A DNA stretch of 64,000 nt, from contig OZ038323.1 in NCBI GenBank assembly GCA_964035795.1, positions 10,410,291-10,474,290 on the forward strand, read 5' to 3'. Source of the stretch: Pterobdella sp. o SKG-2022. Lineage: Eukaryota > Annelida > Clitellata > Hirudinida > Piscicolidae. Numbering within the stretch: position 1 is the first letter of the stretch; every line of letters begins with the position of its first letter. Below are positions 24,832 through 36,072 of this stretch, piece by piece. The notes beneath the pieces were generated by a model. That model was not told the DNA's origin and made no database searches. It saw nothing but the letters and a program-made list of their open reading frames with translations. Made by a program: the position numbers and the translations under genes.

Positions 24832-27736
24832 TTACGAGGGTGTGTATGGCTTATGGGGCACGTTTTTGTTGGTCCTCTCGTGCTGTACGGCTGCCAGTAA
24901 AATTTGAGAAGGGAAAAAATTTTTCTTTATAGCAGTGTAATTTATGTATTTAGATGATTTTATTTGAATTTTTAATTTTTAGAATGAAGAAATGTCTAAT
25001 GGTCTGATATAATGATAATAAAATGCCCACCATTTCTGTTCATGTTAGCCCTGAGGCACTTGTTGAACCTGCATGCCTGGCACTGATTCCTCCTCACCAC
25101 ATCGACCACACAACTCTGCATACTCTTACACGTGTATCTCATGTTCCTTCTGACACTTCTTTTGAAGAAGCCTACAATTGTTTGGTCCATTGAAAATCAT
25201 GTTAAGATGCGGTAGCTTTTTTTGATGTTGAGGATTATGTGTTTGGGGTTTGTATCACTTCAGCAACAGACAGTGCTTTAGACGTGCTAAAAACCGAATG
25301 TGAATTTTCTAGATTTTGAGTGTTAAGGTTATATTCCTACAAGCCAAATATTGGAGCTCAAAACTAAGTGATGCTGCGAATCATTTTCAAGAGGGTTCAC
25401 GAAAAAAATAAAATTTATCCAATCTTCTTTTTATTCGTGCGCCTATAGCAGGCTTTCCTCCAGTTTCCAGCGTTTTCTGTTTTGAGCCAGTTCAATTGCT
25501 TCGTTGAGTGTGAGCTTATGGCTTTTTATGTCTCTAAGGGTTGTTAGAAGACTGGTGCTTGGTCTTCCCTTTTTTGTGTTTTTTAAGGCTGGACATTCTA
25601 TTGTAGGTCTTTTTTGCCGGAACTTGGTCATTAATTCGAAGAATGTGCCCTAACATCTGCCAGCGTGGCATAAGAGATACATATTCATCAACATCATATC
25701 GCATTTGCTGTAGTTATTCAAACTTTAGAGATGATGAAAAGAGCAAAATGGCTAAGGGTCTGCGCCCAAAACTACCATAACTGAATAAAAATTATTACAA
25801 AAAACTCCTATTATTTGAAGCATCTATTTTTTAAGGAGACAGCGTATGAGTAACCTTATGTGATGCATTCAAGCACTTTTGTACCAATGCGCAATGGGCT
25901 TTCGAGTGAGAAGACATGTGATTCAAATGAAGATATAACTAAGTTTATTAATAGAAACAGTCTATTCATACAGCGTTAAAAAACCAACTAAAAAGCGTGA
26001 ATACAAACAGGCTAAAAAACCACACTGATAAGTAAATAAGCAAAGTCACTACACAAGCAGATAGAGATAAGTTAATAGATAGATGGTTGAAGATGGGATA
26101 GAGCAATGTTTGCCATTATCTCAATGCAAGGTGCTTCACCAAGTCCACTGTAAGTGCAGACAAGAGCTCATAAAGGCATGAGTGGGTGTATGTGAAAACA
26201 AGAGCTCATAAAGGCATGAGTGGGTGTATGTGGAAACATTTGTAATTGACAATATATTCAATGGTTATCTTCTCAGTTGGATGGAGGGTTTAGTGTATGG
26301 GTCAGTATATGGTGGGTGAATGGATGGGTGTTTATGAGAGTTGATTGAGTGGGTTTGAGGAGTGGATGGGTAAATGATTAGGATTGATAGATAGATAATG
26401 AAGAGAAGTTGGTGGATAAAAAGCGAAGGATGAATAGTTAATTTGGCAACTGAAATATAAATAGATTAAGAATGTATGTGAATAAAAATTTTTTAAATAA
26501 GGAAATAAAATAAATAAAAAAAATATAATTTCAAAAAAAAATTTATGAAGGTAAATAAAAAGAGATAAATGGATTAATGGATGAAAGGAATTAGATAAAA
26601 AATCTCAGAAACTTACCTCTACAACCATCACAACTCAAAACACCGTAATGTCTTCCAGAAGCCCTGTCTCCGCACACGAGACAATATTGTTGCATATGTA
26701 TGTTTTGTTGCAGATGTTGGTTTTGTTGAAGAACTTGTTGCTTCATGCTTTGTTGCTTGTTGTGGTGGTTGAGTGCGGTTTGAGGGAATTCTTGTTTCAG
26801 GTGTATTTGTTGGGATTTATGTTCAGAGAATGTCATCAAATACTTCTTGTTGTGTTTGGTTTGTTGAGGTTTTCGTGCTATATTTTTTGCTTGTTCTGTT
26901 GGTGTTTTCAAAAGGTCTTCTATCTTGAAGCTTGGATTATCATTTGATTTAGCTTGTCTTCCAAAAGTATATTCGCTATTATTATCGTTATTACTTTTCT
27001 TATTATTGCTACTAATATTATTTCTTGTACCTTTGTTGAGGTTATGTCTATAAATATTTTGATTAGCACAGTTTTCTAAAAAAAATTTTCTGTTATCGGT
27101 AACACCATAATTACCACACTCGCCATCATTAGTGGGAATTTCTTCGTTACAGTTGGTGTTAAAATCATCGTTATTTTTTTTTGAGTTATCATTTTTATGT
27201 AATTTTTTATCATTAACATCATCATCGTCCTCATTATCGACGTCTTCAAAGCCACTTCCCGAATCACTTAGATTATCGCTTTCTCTTTTAATAAAAAAGG
27301 CAAACTTCCGTTTCCGAGTAGCCATTTTTAAAGACTCTAGATAGAGAGATAATTGAGGAAAGGTATGCTTGAAGAATGGAGTGAAAAATGGTGGAGGAGG
27401 AATGAAAATATACGGGGGAGTTTGGATGGGGTGGATGAAGAGAGGTGGTGTGTTGATGGTTGTGTTGAGGTGAGCGATGTTGCATCTGTTGTTTGTGGTG
27501 TTTGTGGTAGTGGTGTGCTTGTTGTTCAGAGTATGATTTTCGTTTTTCTTGTTGTTACTCTCGTTATTTTTGTTCTTGTTTTTAAAGTTTTTGTTGTATA
27601 TTTTGACTTCGGATGTAAATTTTTTGTAAGTATTCCTCTTTGGACTTGCTTCATTTCTGCTTTGACTTGTGCAGTCTGCATTGTATCTTTCATAAATTTT
27701 GCTTTTTTCGAAGTTAGAAATGTTATATTCATTCAT
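24832..27736 (-). CDS. NR2E-type nuclear receptor lacking a ligand-binding domain
   Basis: Ligand-independent, DNA-binding transcription factor by inference. Three exons: 26617-27736, 25031-25171 and 24832-24890 (439 residues). The N-terminal 340 residues are low-complexity (Asn, Thr, Gln, an acidic [10 protein letters not shown] patch). The C4-C4 DNA-binding domain starts [20 protein letters not shown], splices at [11 protein letters not shown], and continues [20 protein letters not shown] and [16 protein letters not shown]. All eight zinc Cys are present; the P-box CDGCRG plus [15 protein letters not shown] resembles the PNR/tailless group, nearest NR2E5/NR2E6. The last exon gives [19 protein letters not shown] then TAA. 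The frame of the first exon opens earlier, but the first ATG is at 27736. A weak donor (CTC|gtaacc) just before the stop could extend it. Confidence 0.75.
25443..25720 (-). mobile_element. Non-LTR retrotransposon (LINE) 3' relic
   Basis: Degraded C-terminal end of a reverse-transcriptase polyprotein within the nuclear-receptor intron. One frame gives [15 protein letters not shown] (about 25630-25680). The adjoining frame (25443-25631) gives [20 protein letters not shown] and [17 protein letters not shown]. The RW..LGHILR, GRP and LAQ.R..W marks are the usual tail of many LINE ORF2 proteins. A frameshift between the parts shows it is dead. Too short to assign a clade. Confidence 0.65.
26158..26238. 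repeat. Tandem duplication of about 40 bp
   Basis: The block containing caagagctcataaaggcatg and gagtgggtgtatgtg occurs twice back to back with one or two differences, within the nuclear-receptor intron. Confidence 0.8.
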
Positions 27737-30700
27737 TATCAACAATTTTACTGAAAATTTTATCTTTTAAATTATTTTTAAAAATTAAAAAAGTATTTAA
27801 AAATTATTCGAATAACCGCAAACATTAAAAACTTAAAAGTTCAACAATATATTTGCTCTTTGCTTCGATGAAACGTCACTAGATCTGACCAATCATCTGA
27901 TCGTAGCTGCTTCACTGAACGGCAATTGGATGCTTACTTGACCAACCAGCGATGAGGATGTATGTTTGCTTAGCAGACGTCCATCAAGCCACATGCTTAA
28001 ACATTGTAGTTTTCTCGATTTTTGTTCATTTTAACCTTTTTTTTATTATCGATGAAAGGAAGAATACTGAAAATCTTTAACCAAAACTAATAACCATTTT
28101 TGAAATATTTCAAAATTTATTTTTAGCCTTGTCCACTTTCTTCTCTAAGTGATGGCACCAAGCAAGATAGTGGCGCTAATGTGACGGTGGTAGAAAGGTG
28201 GCAATGGTTTTTATGGCTTCCATGCTTCCATCTATTGGTTCACTGGAGAGACTATTTGAATTGGTGTTTGAAGTTTTACTCAAATTTGAAATCTCTATAT
28301 TAAATATCAATACAAAAGTTGTTTGTATATATAAGTTTCAAAATATTGTATTAAATTTTCGAATAAGATTTATAAAAACAACATCAAATAGAAGGTATAT
28401 TCTAGAAAGTATGAATCATAATCATTGTTACCCTCATCTTCTTCATCATCACCCATCATTACCACTAACCCCGTTAAGAGAGACCTCAAGGCAATTGACA
28501 TAGTTCATATCTTGCGCAAGATTCAACCCACTTGCGCCAGGAACTTTTGATTTCTATTGTTACTCTTAGTGTTTCTATTTTAACATTTTTGAATAAATTT
28601 AAAGTTACATCCAGATAATAAAATGCTAGTTTTATGAATAAGTATTCTTTATTTTAAATTTGTTGAATAACTCCTGTTACCGATATCAAGTTTTCGCTCC
28701 CTTTGTGATCTTTTATGTTCTATTATTATTATTATTATTTATTATTATTGTATTCTTGTTATTATTAGTATGCAGTGAAATATGGATTGGAGCACCTAGA
28801 GGCCGTAATTAGCCCTCGAATCTCCTCAATACGATGTGCTTCTCCACATGTAATAGTGCAATGGATGGTGGATGGATTATTTTATACCTTTTATATCGAA
28901 AAACAATTGAATTTTTATATTAAGACAAACTGAACTAGCCTATTAAGAAAAACGATTTGAATCAAACACTTTTATTATCTGAAATAATACGAAGCTTTTC
29001 GTAAACTGAACTCACGTTATCAAGTATAAAAACTTAAATTTTTAGGAAAAATATCTAACGCCAACGATAAAATATGAGCAAAATAACAGTCGTAATAGGA
29101 ATACTAACAACAATAAAAGAAAAAATAAAATTTATTGTTATTGTTATTATTATTCATATAGGAATAATAATGGGCAAATTAACGTAGCGACTCTTTAATT
29201 AACTTGACACTCCCATCAGTTCTGCATGCTTTAAAGCTTGTGTGCTTGTGTGTGTGGTGATAAAGAAAGATATGGGTTTGTTTCTTCTGTGTAGGTGAAT
29301 GATTCTGTTTATGATTTATATAAAAGCCTTATAAAAATGTTCAGACATATGAATATAGATGATAATAAAGAAATCTTTTAAGACAGTTTTCTACAAGTTT
29401 AGTTTGATATAACAAAAGTCTCATACGTCTCCCATGATGAGTTTCTAAGGGACGCTGGAAACATTCTGGTTCGCACAACTAAGGAGAGCTCAAACACACC
29501 TAATAAACTTTTTGTTCTGTTTCCCAAAGGGTATACTGTGGTGTTGTACAGACATCAAGGATAGTCGTGTTGTTACTGAACCAGAGAATGGCCAGTGTTA
29601 GAGAGAGGGTCGGGGTTGTTATATTGAGATTGGCTGAGGTATATACTGGAAATCTGCAAAGTCTGCTATTTTTTCTGAAACTTCAAGACAAAGGTGATGG
29701 TTCTTCAAGAATTAGAGTATCTAATAATGCCCAGAGATGGTGGAAAAAATCAATAGTAAAAAAACCCGTGAAACTTATTAACAGGTTGAAAGAAGCAGAC
29801 GACTAGACAAATAGACGTCACTAAAGTTTTTGTCTGTTTTTATTTTTATTTTTGAGTGCATTTATTTGTGTATATATGCATGTGAATTGATATTTATGCA
29901 CGTGTGGGTGGATGATGTGTGTCTAAAGGATTATGACCAGTGTCACAATGAGATGTGATGATACTCAAACAAATCAAAAAGCATCTCCCACCACTATTGC
30001 ACTTTTATGCTTCCACGTGCATAAACCATATATATTCACCTCCATACACAACTTCGAAGCTTCAGTACTATTTGTTGAGATACCACTTTTGAGTCATCAT
30101 CCATCAAATGTAGTTGTTTCAGTTGGTTATGTCCCTCTTGTTACATGAATATATCGAAAATGGCCACAAAATAATTAATGAGTATGTTTTGTTGTGACGA
30201 ATGCAATTGAAAAGTGTGTCATCATCAAGATGTGATTTGAGAATATATTTGTTTTATGAAATATACTTATAAGTTTGCTTCTTCGGCGTAATTTTTTTAA
30301 AAGTACAAAAGTTTTTGTTGAAATATACACACAAGAGTTGATCCTTATTATTAGTGCTATAATTCATTATGAAAGCTTGCTGCTTTTTAAATTTTAATTT
30401 TATTATTATTTATAAAGTTATTATTATTATTATTTTTATTATTATGATTTTTATTATTATGATTTTTGCTAATATTTTCAGGGTTATTATTTTTATTATT
30501 GTATCAGGCGAAGCATAAGTGGTAAACAAGAAGCCATAACACGTGTGCCTTTCCTAAAGATCTTCCCAAGGCATCTCTTATTGTTGACCAGATAATTTCT
30601 GTGATTATAATTGTTAGTTCTTTATTAATTAATGTTTGTATTATTGTTATTATTTTTATAATTATGTTATTATTGTTTTTATTTTCATAATTATGTTTGT

Positions 30701-31516
30701 TATTTTTATTGTTTTTTATTTTTTCATGGTCACATTCAGTATCGTTGTTTGTTATTGTATTTTTTTCTTATGTGTTTATTGGTGTGCTCCCACCTTATTT
30801 CCTGCTTGCCACAGCCAGGCTTGTTTGGTTTGATATTTAAACTATCAATATTCATATCATTTTTCAATACTGACGATTTTATTTATAGTTTTTATTGAAA
30901 ACATTTCGAAAACGGTTTATTATTTTTGACTATTTTATGAATCTTGTTTTTATTAAACATTTTCTCTGTTTTTTTTTTTTGCTTGGGATTCCTGGCACAT
31001 AAAGTAAGAGATGTAGTCAACATGTGCGCGTGAACACTCACCTCTCAGCGCACACGCGCACACACACACACAAACACACACTGAAGAAGCAAAGACAAAT
31101 AAATGAAGAGCTTAATAGCTTGTTAGAGAGGTAAGGACATTTTGTCTTTATGATTCAATTGTTTTTGTTCTCATTCATTCATAGATAACATTATATCTTT
31201 TCCGGTCGTATGATGTTCAACTCAAAATAACTTGCAAAATGATCTCAAAAAGCTTTAACTGCATTTTCGTTTATAGTTTTGATTATAAATTTTGAAAAAA
31301 TTATATAATTTTTATTCAATTTTTAATAAACAAGAAGTTATTTTTCAATTCTTGTCTTAGATACAACCTCCAACTCTATTTTAGTCAAAGCTATTTATAG
31401 TTACAAACACTTGGTTTTGATTTTGTTTAAAAATTCTTCATTAAATAATTTAAGTTTTAAAAAATTTGAACAGAACGATTTGAAGTTATTGTTCCAAAGC
31501 CATTCTTGTTTTCATT
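27737..31516. other. Gene-poor region
   Basis: About 3.8 kb with ATT/TTA microsatellites (28720-28750, 29130-29150, 30400-30470, 30640-30730), a short CA tract (31050-31085) and only one weak coding candidate near 29.4 kb. Other open frames, including 28198-28503 and 29933-30148, have no recognisable motif. Confidence 0.5.
29414..29530 (+). pseudogene. Possible SH2-like exon (weak)
   Basis: The frame reads YVSHDEFLRDAGNILVRTTK then NKLFVLFPK, resembling the SH2 start (H-x-G-x-L..., FLVR) with FLVR as ILVR. It has an acceptor-like aacaaaag in front and a possible donor (AAAGG|gtatac). Downstream, 29715-29800 gives RWWKKSIVKKPVKLINR, faintly like the link from SH2 to kinase in Fer-type kinases. 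No kinase domain follows, so at best this is a relic. Confidence 0.2.
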
Positions 31517-31612
31517 CTACAAAAGACTTTTCCTGTTACTGCGTTTGATTCCGAGTATCATTACTGATCCAAGTACGATCACCAAGATTATTTTCAATGT
31601 TTCACTTTTCAT
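31517..31612 (-). CDS. Candidate 31-aa transmembrane microprotein
   Basis: An ATG-to-TAG frame on the minus strand encodes a polar start (MKSETLK), a hydrophobic stretch (IILVIVLGSVMILGI) and a basic end (KRSNRKSLL). The design fits a single-pass mitochondrial or ER microprotein. Its ATG is 151 bases from the divergent ATG of the serine palmitoyltransferase small subunit, so the two could share a promoter. A chance open frame is the main alternative. Confidence 0.3.
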   Translation of the reverse strand: MKSETLKIILVIVLGSVMILGIKRSNRKSLL

Positions 31613-31763
31613 TTTATTTTACTAATCTCATATTCATTATTAAACTGTGGTATACTTGTTTGATCATTTTTGTGCAAATTTTCACTCTAAATATGACAGG
31701 TGCGAAATTTACACTTGACAATCAGTCATTTGTTGACAACCGAAACTAAACGGAAAATTAAAA

Positions 31764-32187
31764 ATGAAAATATTAAGTAACTTGAGAGAGAAGGTAAAAT
31801 ATTACTACTTGCAATACACCATGCTCACATGTATCTACATGCTGGAATCATGGGAGAGGAAATTCTTTAGTCGGTTATTCATCATGATTAAGATTTTCAA
31901 ATTATACCTAATTTAACATATATTTTAATATTAAACTTGAAAATCAGTGCTTGATAGCGTCAATTAAGATACCATGTTGAACAAAATCCCTTGTTAAAAT
32001 CACAGATAGCGTTCTGATTCTGCTGTTCATGTTGGTGACTTATTCAACAATCCTGTTCATGCCACCCCATCTTGAAATGTGGAAATCAGCATCAAAAGAC
32101 CTTTGGAACTCTATATGCAAAAAGTTTGACAGCTATTTCAACTTTCCACCATGGCACTACCACCAAAACTTGATTATTTGTACATAA
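31764..32187 (+). CDS. SPTSSA: Serine palmitoyltransferase small subunit
   Basis: Activating subunit of ER serine palmitoyltransferase, the first step of sphingolipid synthesis. Two exons, 31764-31869 and 32006-32187, joined in phase 1 (TTT A|gtcggt ... cacag|AT AGC). Protein of about 95 residues: MKILSNLREKVKYYYLQYTM, then LTCIYMLESWERKFFNSV, a transmembrane segment LILLFMLVTYSTILFMPPHL and a tail of about 40 residues. YMLE-WER, F-NS and FMP-H are the diagnostic family positions. The tail after FMPPHLEMW is longer than in the short vertebrate SPTSSA. It is tail-to-tail with the RS-domain gene, about 210 bases away. Confidence 0.9.
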
Positions 32188-32399
32188 ATTCTTTTAGAAA
32201 CTACAAATTCCAAAGATTTATTTTCACAATATAATATCGGAAAAAAAATTTTTAAATAAAAAGAAACAAATATTATGTATTTAAGTCCTTCATATGCGAC
32301 TGATGTTTTCCTTACTATGCTGTTTTCAAACCAGTCATAAGAAATACACTGATTTAACTCAATTTATTCACAATGATCTGATGAGGCTCCAAAGATTCT

Positions 32400-35300
32400 T
32401 CATTCTTTTTTGGATTCACCTCGAGTGTAAATGATGGGTGGGTTCCTTATTTTGCCTCTGTATACGAAAGGAACTTTTCTTGGAGGGGGGTAATACATTT
32501 CATCTTCGTGGAAAATTTCTCTGCGTCTATATGGAGGAGGTTGAGGAACATAAGGTCGCCTATAATAATGAGGTTCATGGTAGTCTTGTGTGTAATACTT
32601 TCTTTTGTAATACACTGGCTCTCTATATTCATCTCGTTCAACATAGTATGGCCTACTGGGGTATTCTTCATAGTACCTTTTTGGTTCTGGCGATCTTTCA
32701 TAAGGAGGATATGGTCGATGAGGTATAGGAGAATGTCTGGATCTCACATATTCAGAAGGGTAAGATGGAGAGTTGTGTCGAGGGATATATTCTTTTGAAC
32801 GATATACTTTACGTGGAGGAAGTTTGATAGGAGGTGAATGTGGCACAGGAGAAGATTTAACACCAGAAAAACTACCCCTCCTTTGTTGGTAAGCCAAAGG
32901 AGTTTTTCTGCTGTCTGATGATGAGTGTCTTGAGGACTTTTCTTTCACAACTCTTCTCTCACAACTGGGTGAAGATGAACTAGATGATTCAACTTTTCTC
33001 TTGCCTTTCTGTTTCACTTTTACCATCTCTTTTTCTTTTTCTTTATCATTCTTCGAGTCTATAGATGAGCTACTAGTGGAGGAAATTGATGACTCAGGTC
33101 TTCTATTATTTTTAGTTTTTGAAAGCTTCAGTGTAGATGAAGATTTGTTGAGTGAAGAAGATTTCCTAGGAAAGGATTTGTTGTAAGAAACTGATTTTCG
33201 TGGTGGAGGGGATTGACTTGGTTTGACACCATTGCCCTCATCCTTTGTGTGTTGTTTTGAAGACCCACTTGAACTCTGAGAAACAGACCTGTGTGAACTC
33301 CTTGAGGGTGATGGAGGAGTGCGGCCGAGCAGACGAGTCCTTGATAGACTGATTGGGGCTGAATTTTCAGAAGACCTTCTATATTTGGCATGTGATGATG
33401 CCTCTTCTTCTGGGGACTCTTTGTGTCTTTTTCGTTCTACTTTATAACTTTTCGATCTTTCTTTTCTATCATCCTCCTCACTACCCTCCTTGTCTAAACA
33501 CTCTCTCAATGCTTTCTTCACTGACTTCACTTGACTCTTCACATTGCTGAATGTTCTTTTATCTGAGCCACTAGATTCATCATCAATACATCTGTCTCTG
33601 ATGGGACTGATAGGGCCTTTGAATGGTCTGTTGTGATGGGGAGAATCATGTCGAGGAAATCGAACAGGGGATCTGTACACCCTCCTGGAGTATGGCCTGC
33701 TTCGAGGTGGTGCACCATAATACTCCTCTTCTCTCATATGTTCTTCATAATGCCAATGCCTGTGATCAGGACTTCTCCTTGGAGATAAAATAACAATTAT
33801 AATTAAAAAGTCTTCATTAAATATTGATTTAAAAAAAGCAGTTTAATCTACAAATATATTGACACGAAATAAGGAACCTTCTATAATAGCTTTCACTTGG
33901 AGGAGACAAGTAGTTCTTTGATGGCTTGTGGTGGAGTGAAGTAAGTCTGCAGTGGTATTTAAGTGGCGGTTATTGCCTTTTTGTACCATTAATTCATTCT
34001 TTCTTCAATTTTTCGTAACATCTTTTTGAACATCAATTTTCAAGAAAAAATGATTGATTAGTGTTTAAATTATTAAAAAAATGTATAAAATGACAAAGCA
34101 TTCAGACCCGTCAATAAGATTGTTGATTTGAAATTTGAAGTGGAACTGATTCATGAAAAGTAAAAAATTGAAAACAAGAAAATAATTAATGTTCACGGCA
34201 CTGTTTTGATGTTGAGGCTGTCTATAATTGATATTGTACACAATTTTTTCAACACCCTAAACTCAGAATTCATTGAATTTTTGTTTGCTCAAATGTTTTT
34301 TGATCAATTTTAAATTGTTTGCAATGAATTCATCTTTTTCAAGACCATATTTTCAACTGAGCCTTGTCATATATGTGAAGTGTTGGATGGAAGAAGAAAA
34401 TGTGATCAACATTGTTGTACACAGTTGAGAATTTTCAAAAGAAATGATTCAACAAAGTTGATGAATGCTTCTTGACGGAGTTTTGTAGATAGTAAGATCT
34501 TTTCTGAACCGATGAAACTCAAAATTTTTGAAAATGAAGAATAAAATTTGATGCAGAAGTGTGGGTGGTTGGTGGGGGTTACTGTATAATGCTGCCTCAT
34601 CAAATGGCCTATGTTTATTTAGTGTGCACTTTGAACCCATGGAAACAAAATTTTTGGCATTATGTAGAAATTTAATGTGCTTAGCAGATGGGTGTTGTGC
34701 GTAGACACTCAAATAGGTGTGGCTATTAAGCTAAAGGTACACCTATATTTGATGTAAAACATTTCATTAACCTATGTTTACATGTTAAAATCACCTTAAT
34801 AAGTTATCAAAAAACATCGGACATGCAAGAAAAAAAGGAAACTTGACTACCTTTTCCTAATACGTGAAGGACTGATGGCTTCATTAGAAGCCCCACTATG
34901 GTGTTTGTATGAATGGGTGATCAATGGCTTTGCATCTAAGAGAGGTTTGCTGTTAGAGACTGGCATTGGAGGCCCCAAAAGAGGAATCTTCAATGGCATG
35001 AAAGTTTGTTCTAATGAGAGCAATGGAGGGTTGCCTTGAGGATTTCTTTTTGGTTCTTTTGATTCTGTATTATCCTTTGATTTTGCAAATTCAATCCGTA
35101 ACTGTGATCCAAATATCTGTCAAGTGAAATAAAAATGATAGAAAAATAATTATAAAACTCAAATCTTACTTTTTTTCCATCCAACTCATGCACAACACGT
35201 TCAGCATCTCTGGCATTGACAAACTCAACAAATGCAAACCCTGCAGGTTTCTTAGCGACCCAAACCTTAAATTTTTGAAAAATAGTTTCACTTAATATTC

Positions 35301-35610
35301 AAAACAACGAAAAATTGTATATGAAATAATGAATATTACTCGACACTTTAAGGAATTTTATTATCTACCTCTTGAAGTTTGCCATAAACTGAAAATTCTC
35401 TTATAACATCTTCCCGTAAAACATGTGGTAAAAGACCACACACATACAATTTATTTTTTACTCTACGTGGGTGGTTTGTTGGTGGTGGCAAAGGTTTCTG
35501 CGAAAAGTTCGTTTAGGAAAATTCAAAAATGTAAATTTAAGAACAAAATTCACCATTTTTCTCCCTGTTGCTTCTTTTTTTCTATCGGATTTTCCATCTA
35601 TAGTTTTCAT
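32400..35610 (-). CDS. RRM + RS-rich splicing-factor-like protein
   Basis: Predicted nuclear RNA-binding protein involved in splicing. Exons: 35554-35610 (ATG at 35610), 35369-35497, 35170-35265, 34850-35116, about 33885-33947, and about 33780 down to the stop at 32400. One RRM lies at residues about 32-105: RNP2 [10 protein letters not shown], then [15 protein letters not shown] (RNP1) and [14 protein letters not shown], close to the SRSF3/SRSF7 type (ARNPPGFAFVEF in that family). The rest, about 450 residues, is rich in Arg, Ser, Pro and Tyr, with SSSSS runs and RS dipeptides, then a Tyr/Pro/Arg C-terminus ([20 protein letters not shown]). No zinc knuckle is seen. All internal exon lengths checked keep frame. 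Head-to-head with HSPA14 (462 bases between start codons). Confidence 0.85.
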
Positions 35611-36072
35611 AATTCCTGCGGGTCTTCAGGGGTTTCAAAATGGCGATCGTTTCGGAACACATAAAAAGCACTTTATTAACATATTAAAATTAAAAGTATT
35701 TTATTAAAACACAAATTATGACTTTATTAAATATTTCATGAAAAACAGAATATAATAGATTTGTTCAATTTATGTTTTAAAAATAATTGTGTTTTATTGA
35801 ATGGTTTTTTATTGAAAAATAATTAAAATTTTTTCAAAGTTTCTAATATTTATAGTGAAGTTTTGAAGTTAGAAAAAAAGTTAAAAAAATTTTTAAATAT
35901 CAACAATTGTGAGTGTAAAATCGGAATACTTTAATAAAAAATATCAAAACAAATTTTGGTAAAAAAGATCTTTTTTTAAGTTATGCTGAATTAAATTTTT
36001 TTCTCAGAGCGATGATTTGGGCTGAAAGTTTATTTTCGTTCAATTTCAAAAAACAGTTGAGCAAAAAGAATC
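35611..36072. promoter_or_regulatory. Probable bidirectional promoter
   Basis: The 462 bases between the divergent start codons of the RS-domain gene and HSPA14. No TATA box stands out. This is an inference from spacing only. Confidence 0.45.

Noticed and set aside
26648..27754. Plus-strand frames rich in Val, Leu and Cys
   Set aside because: Antisense shadows of the nuclear-receptor first exon.
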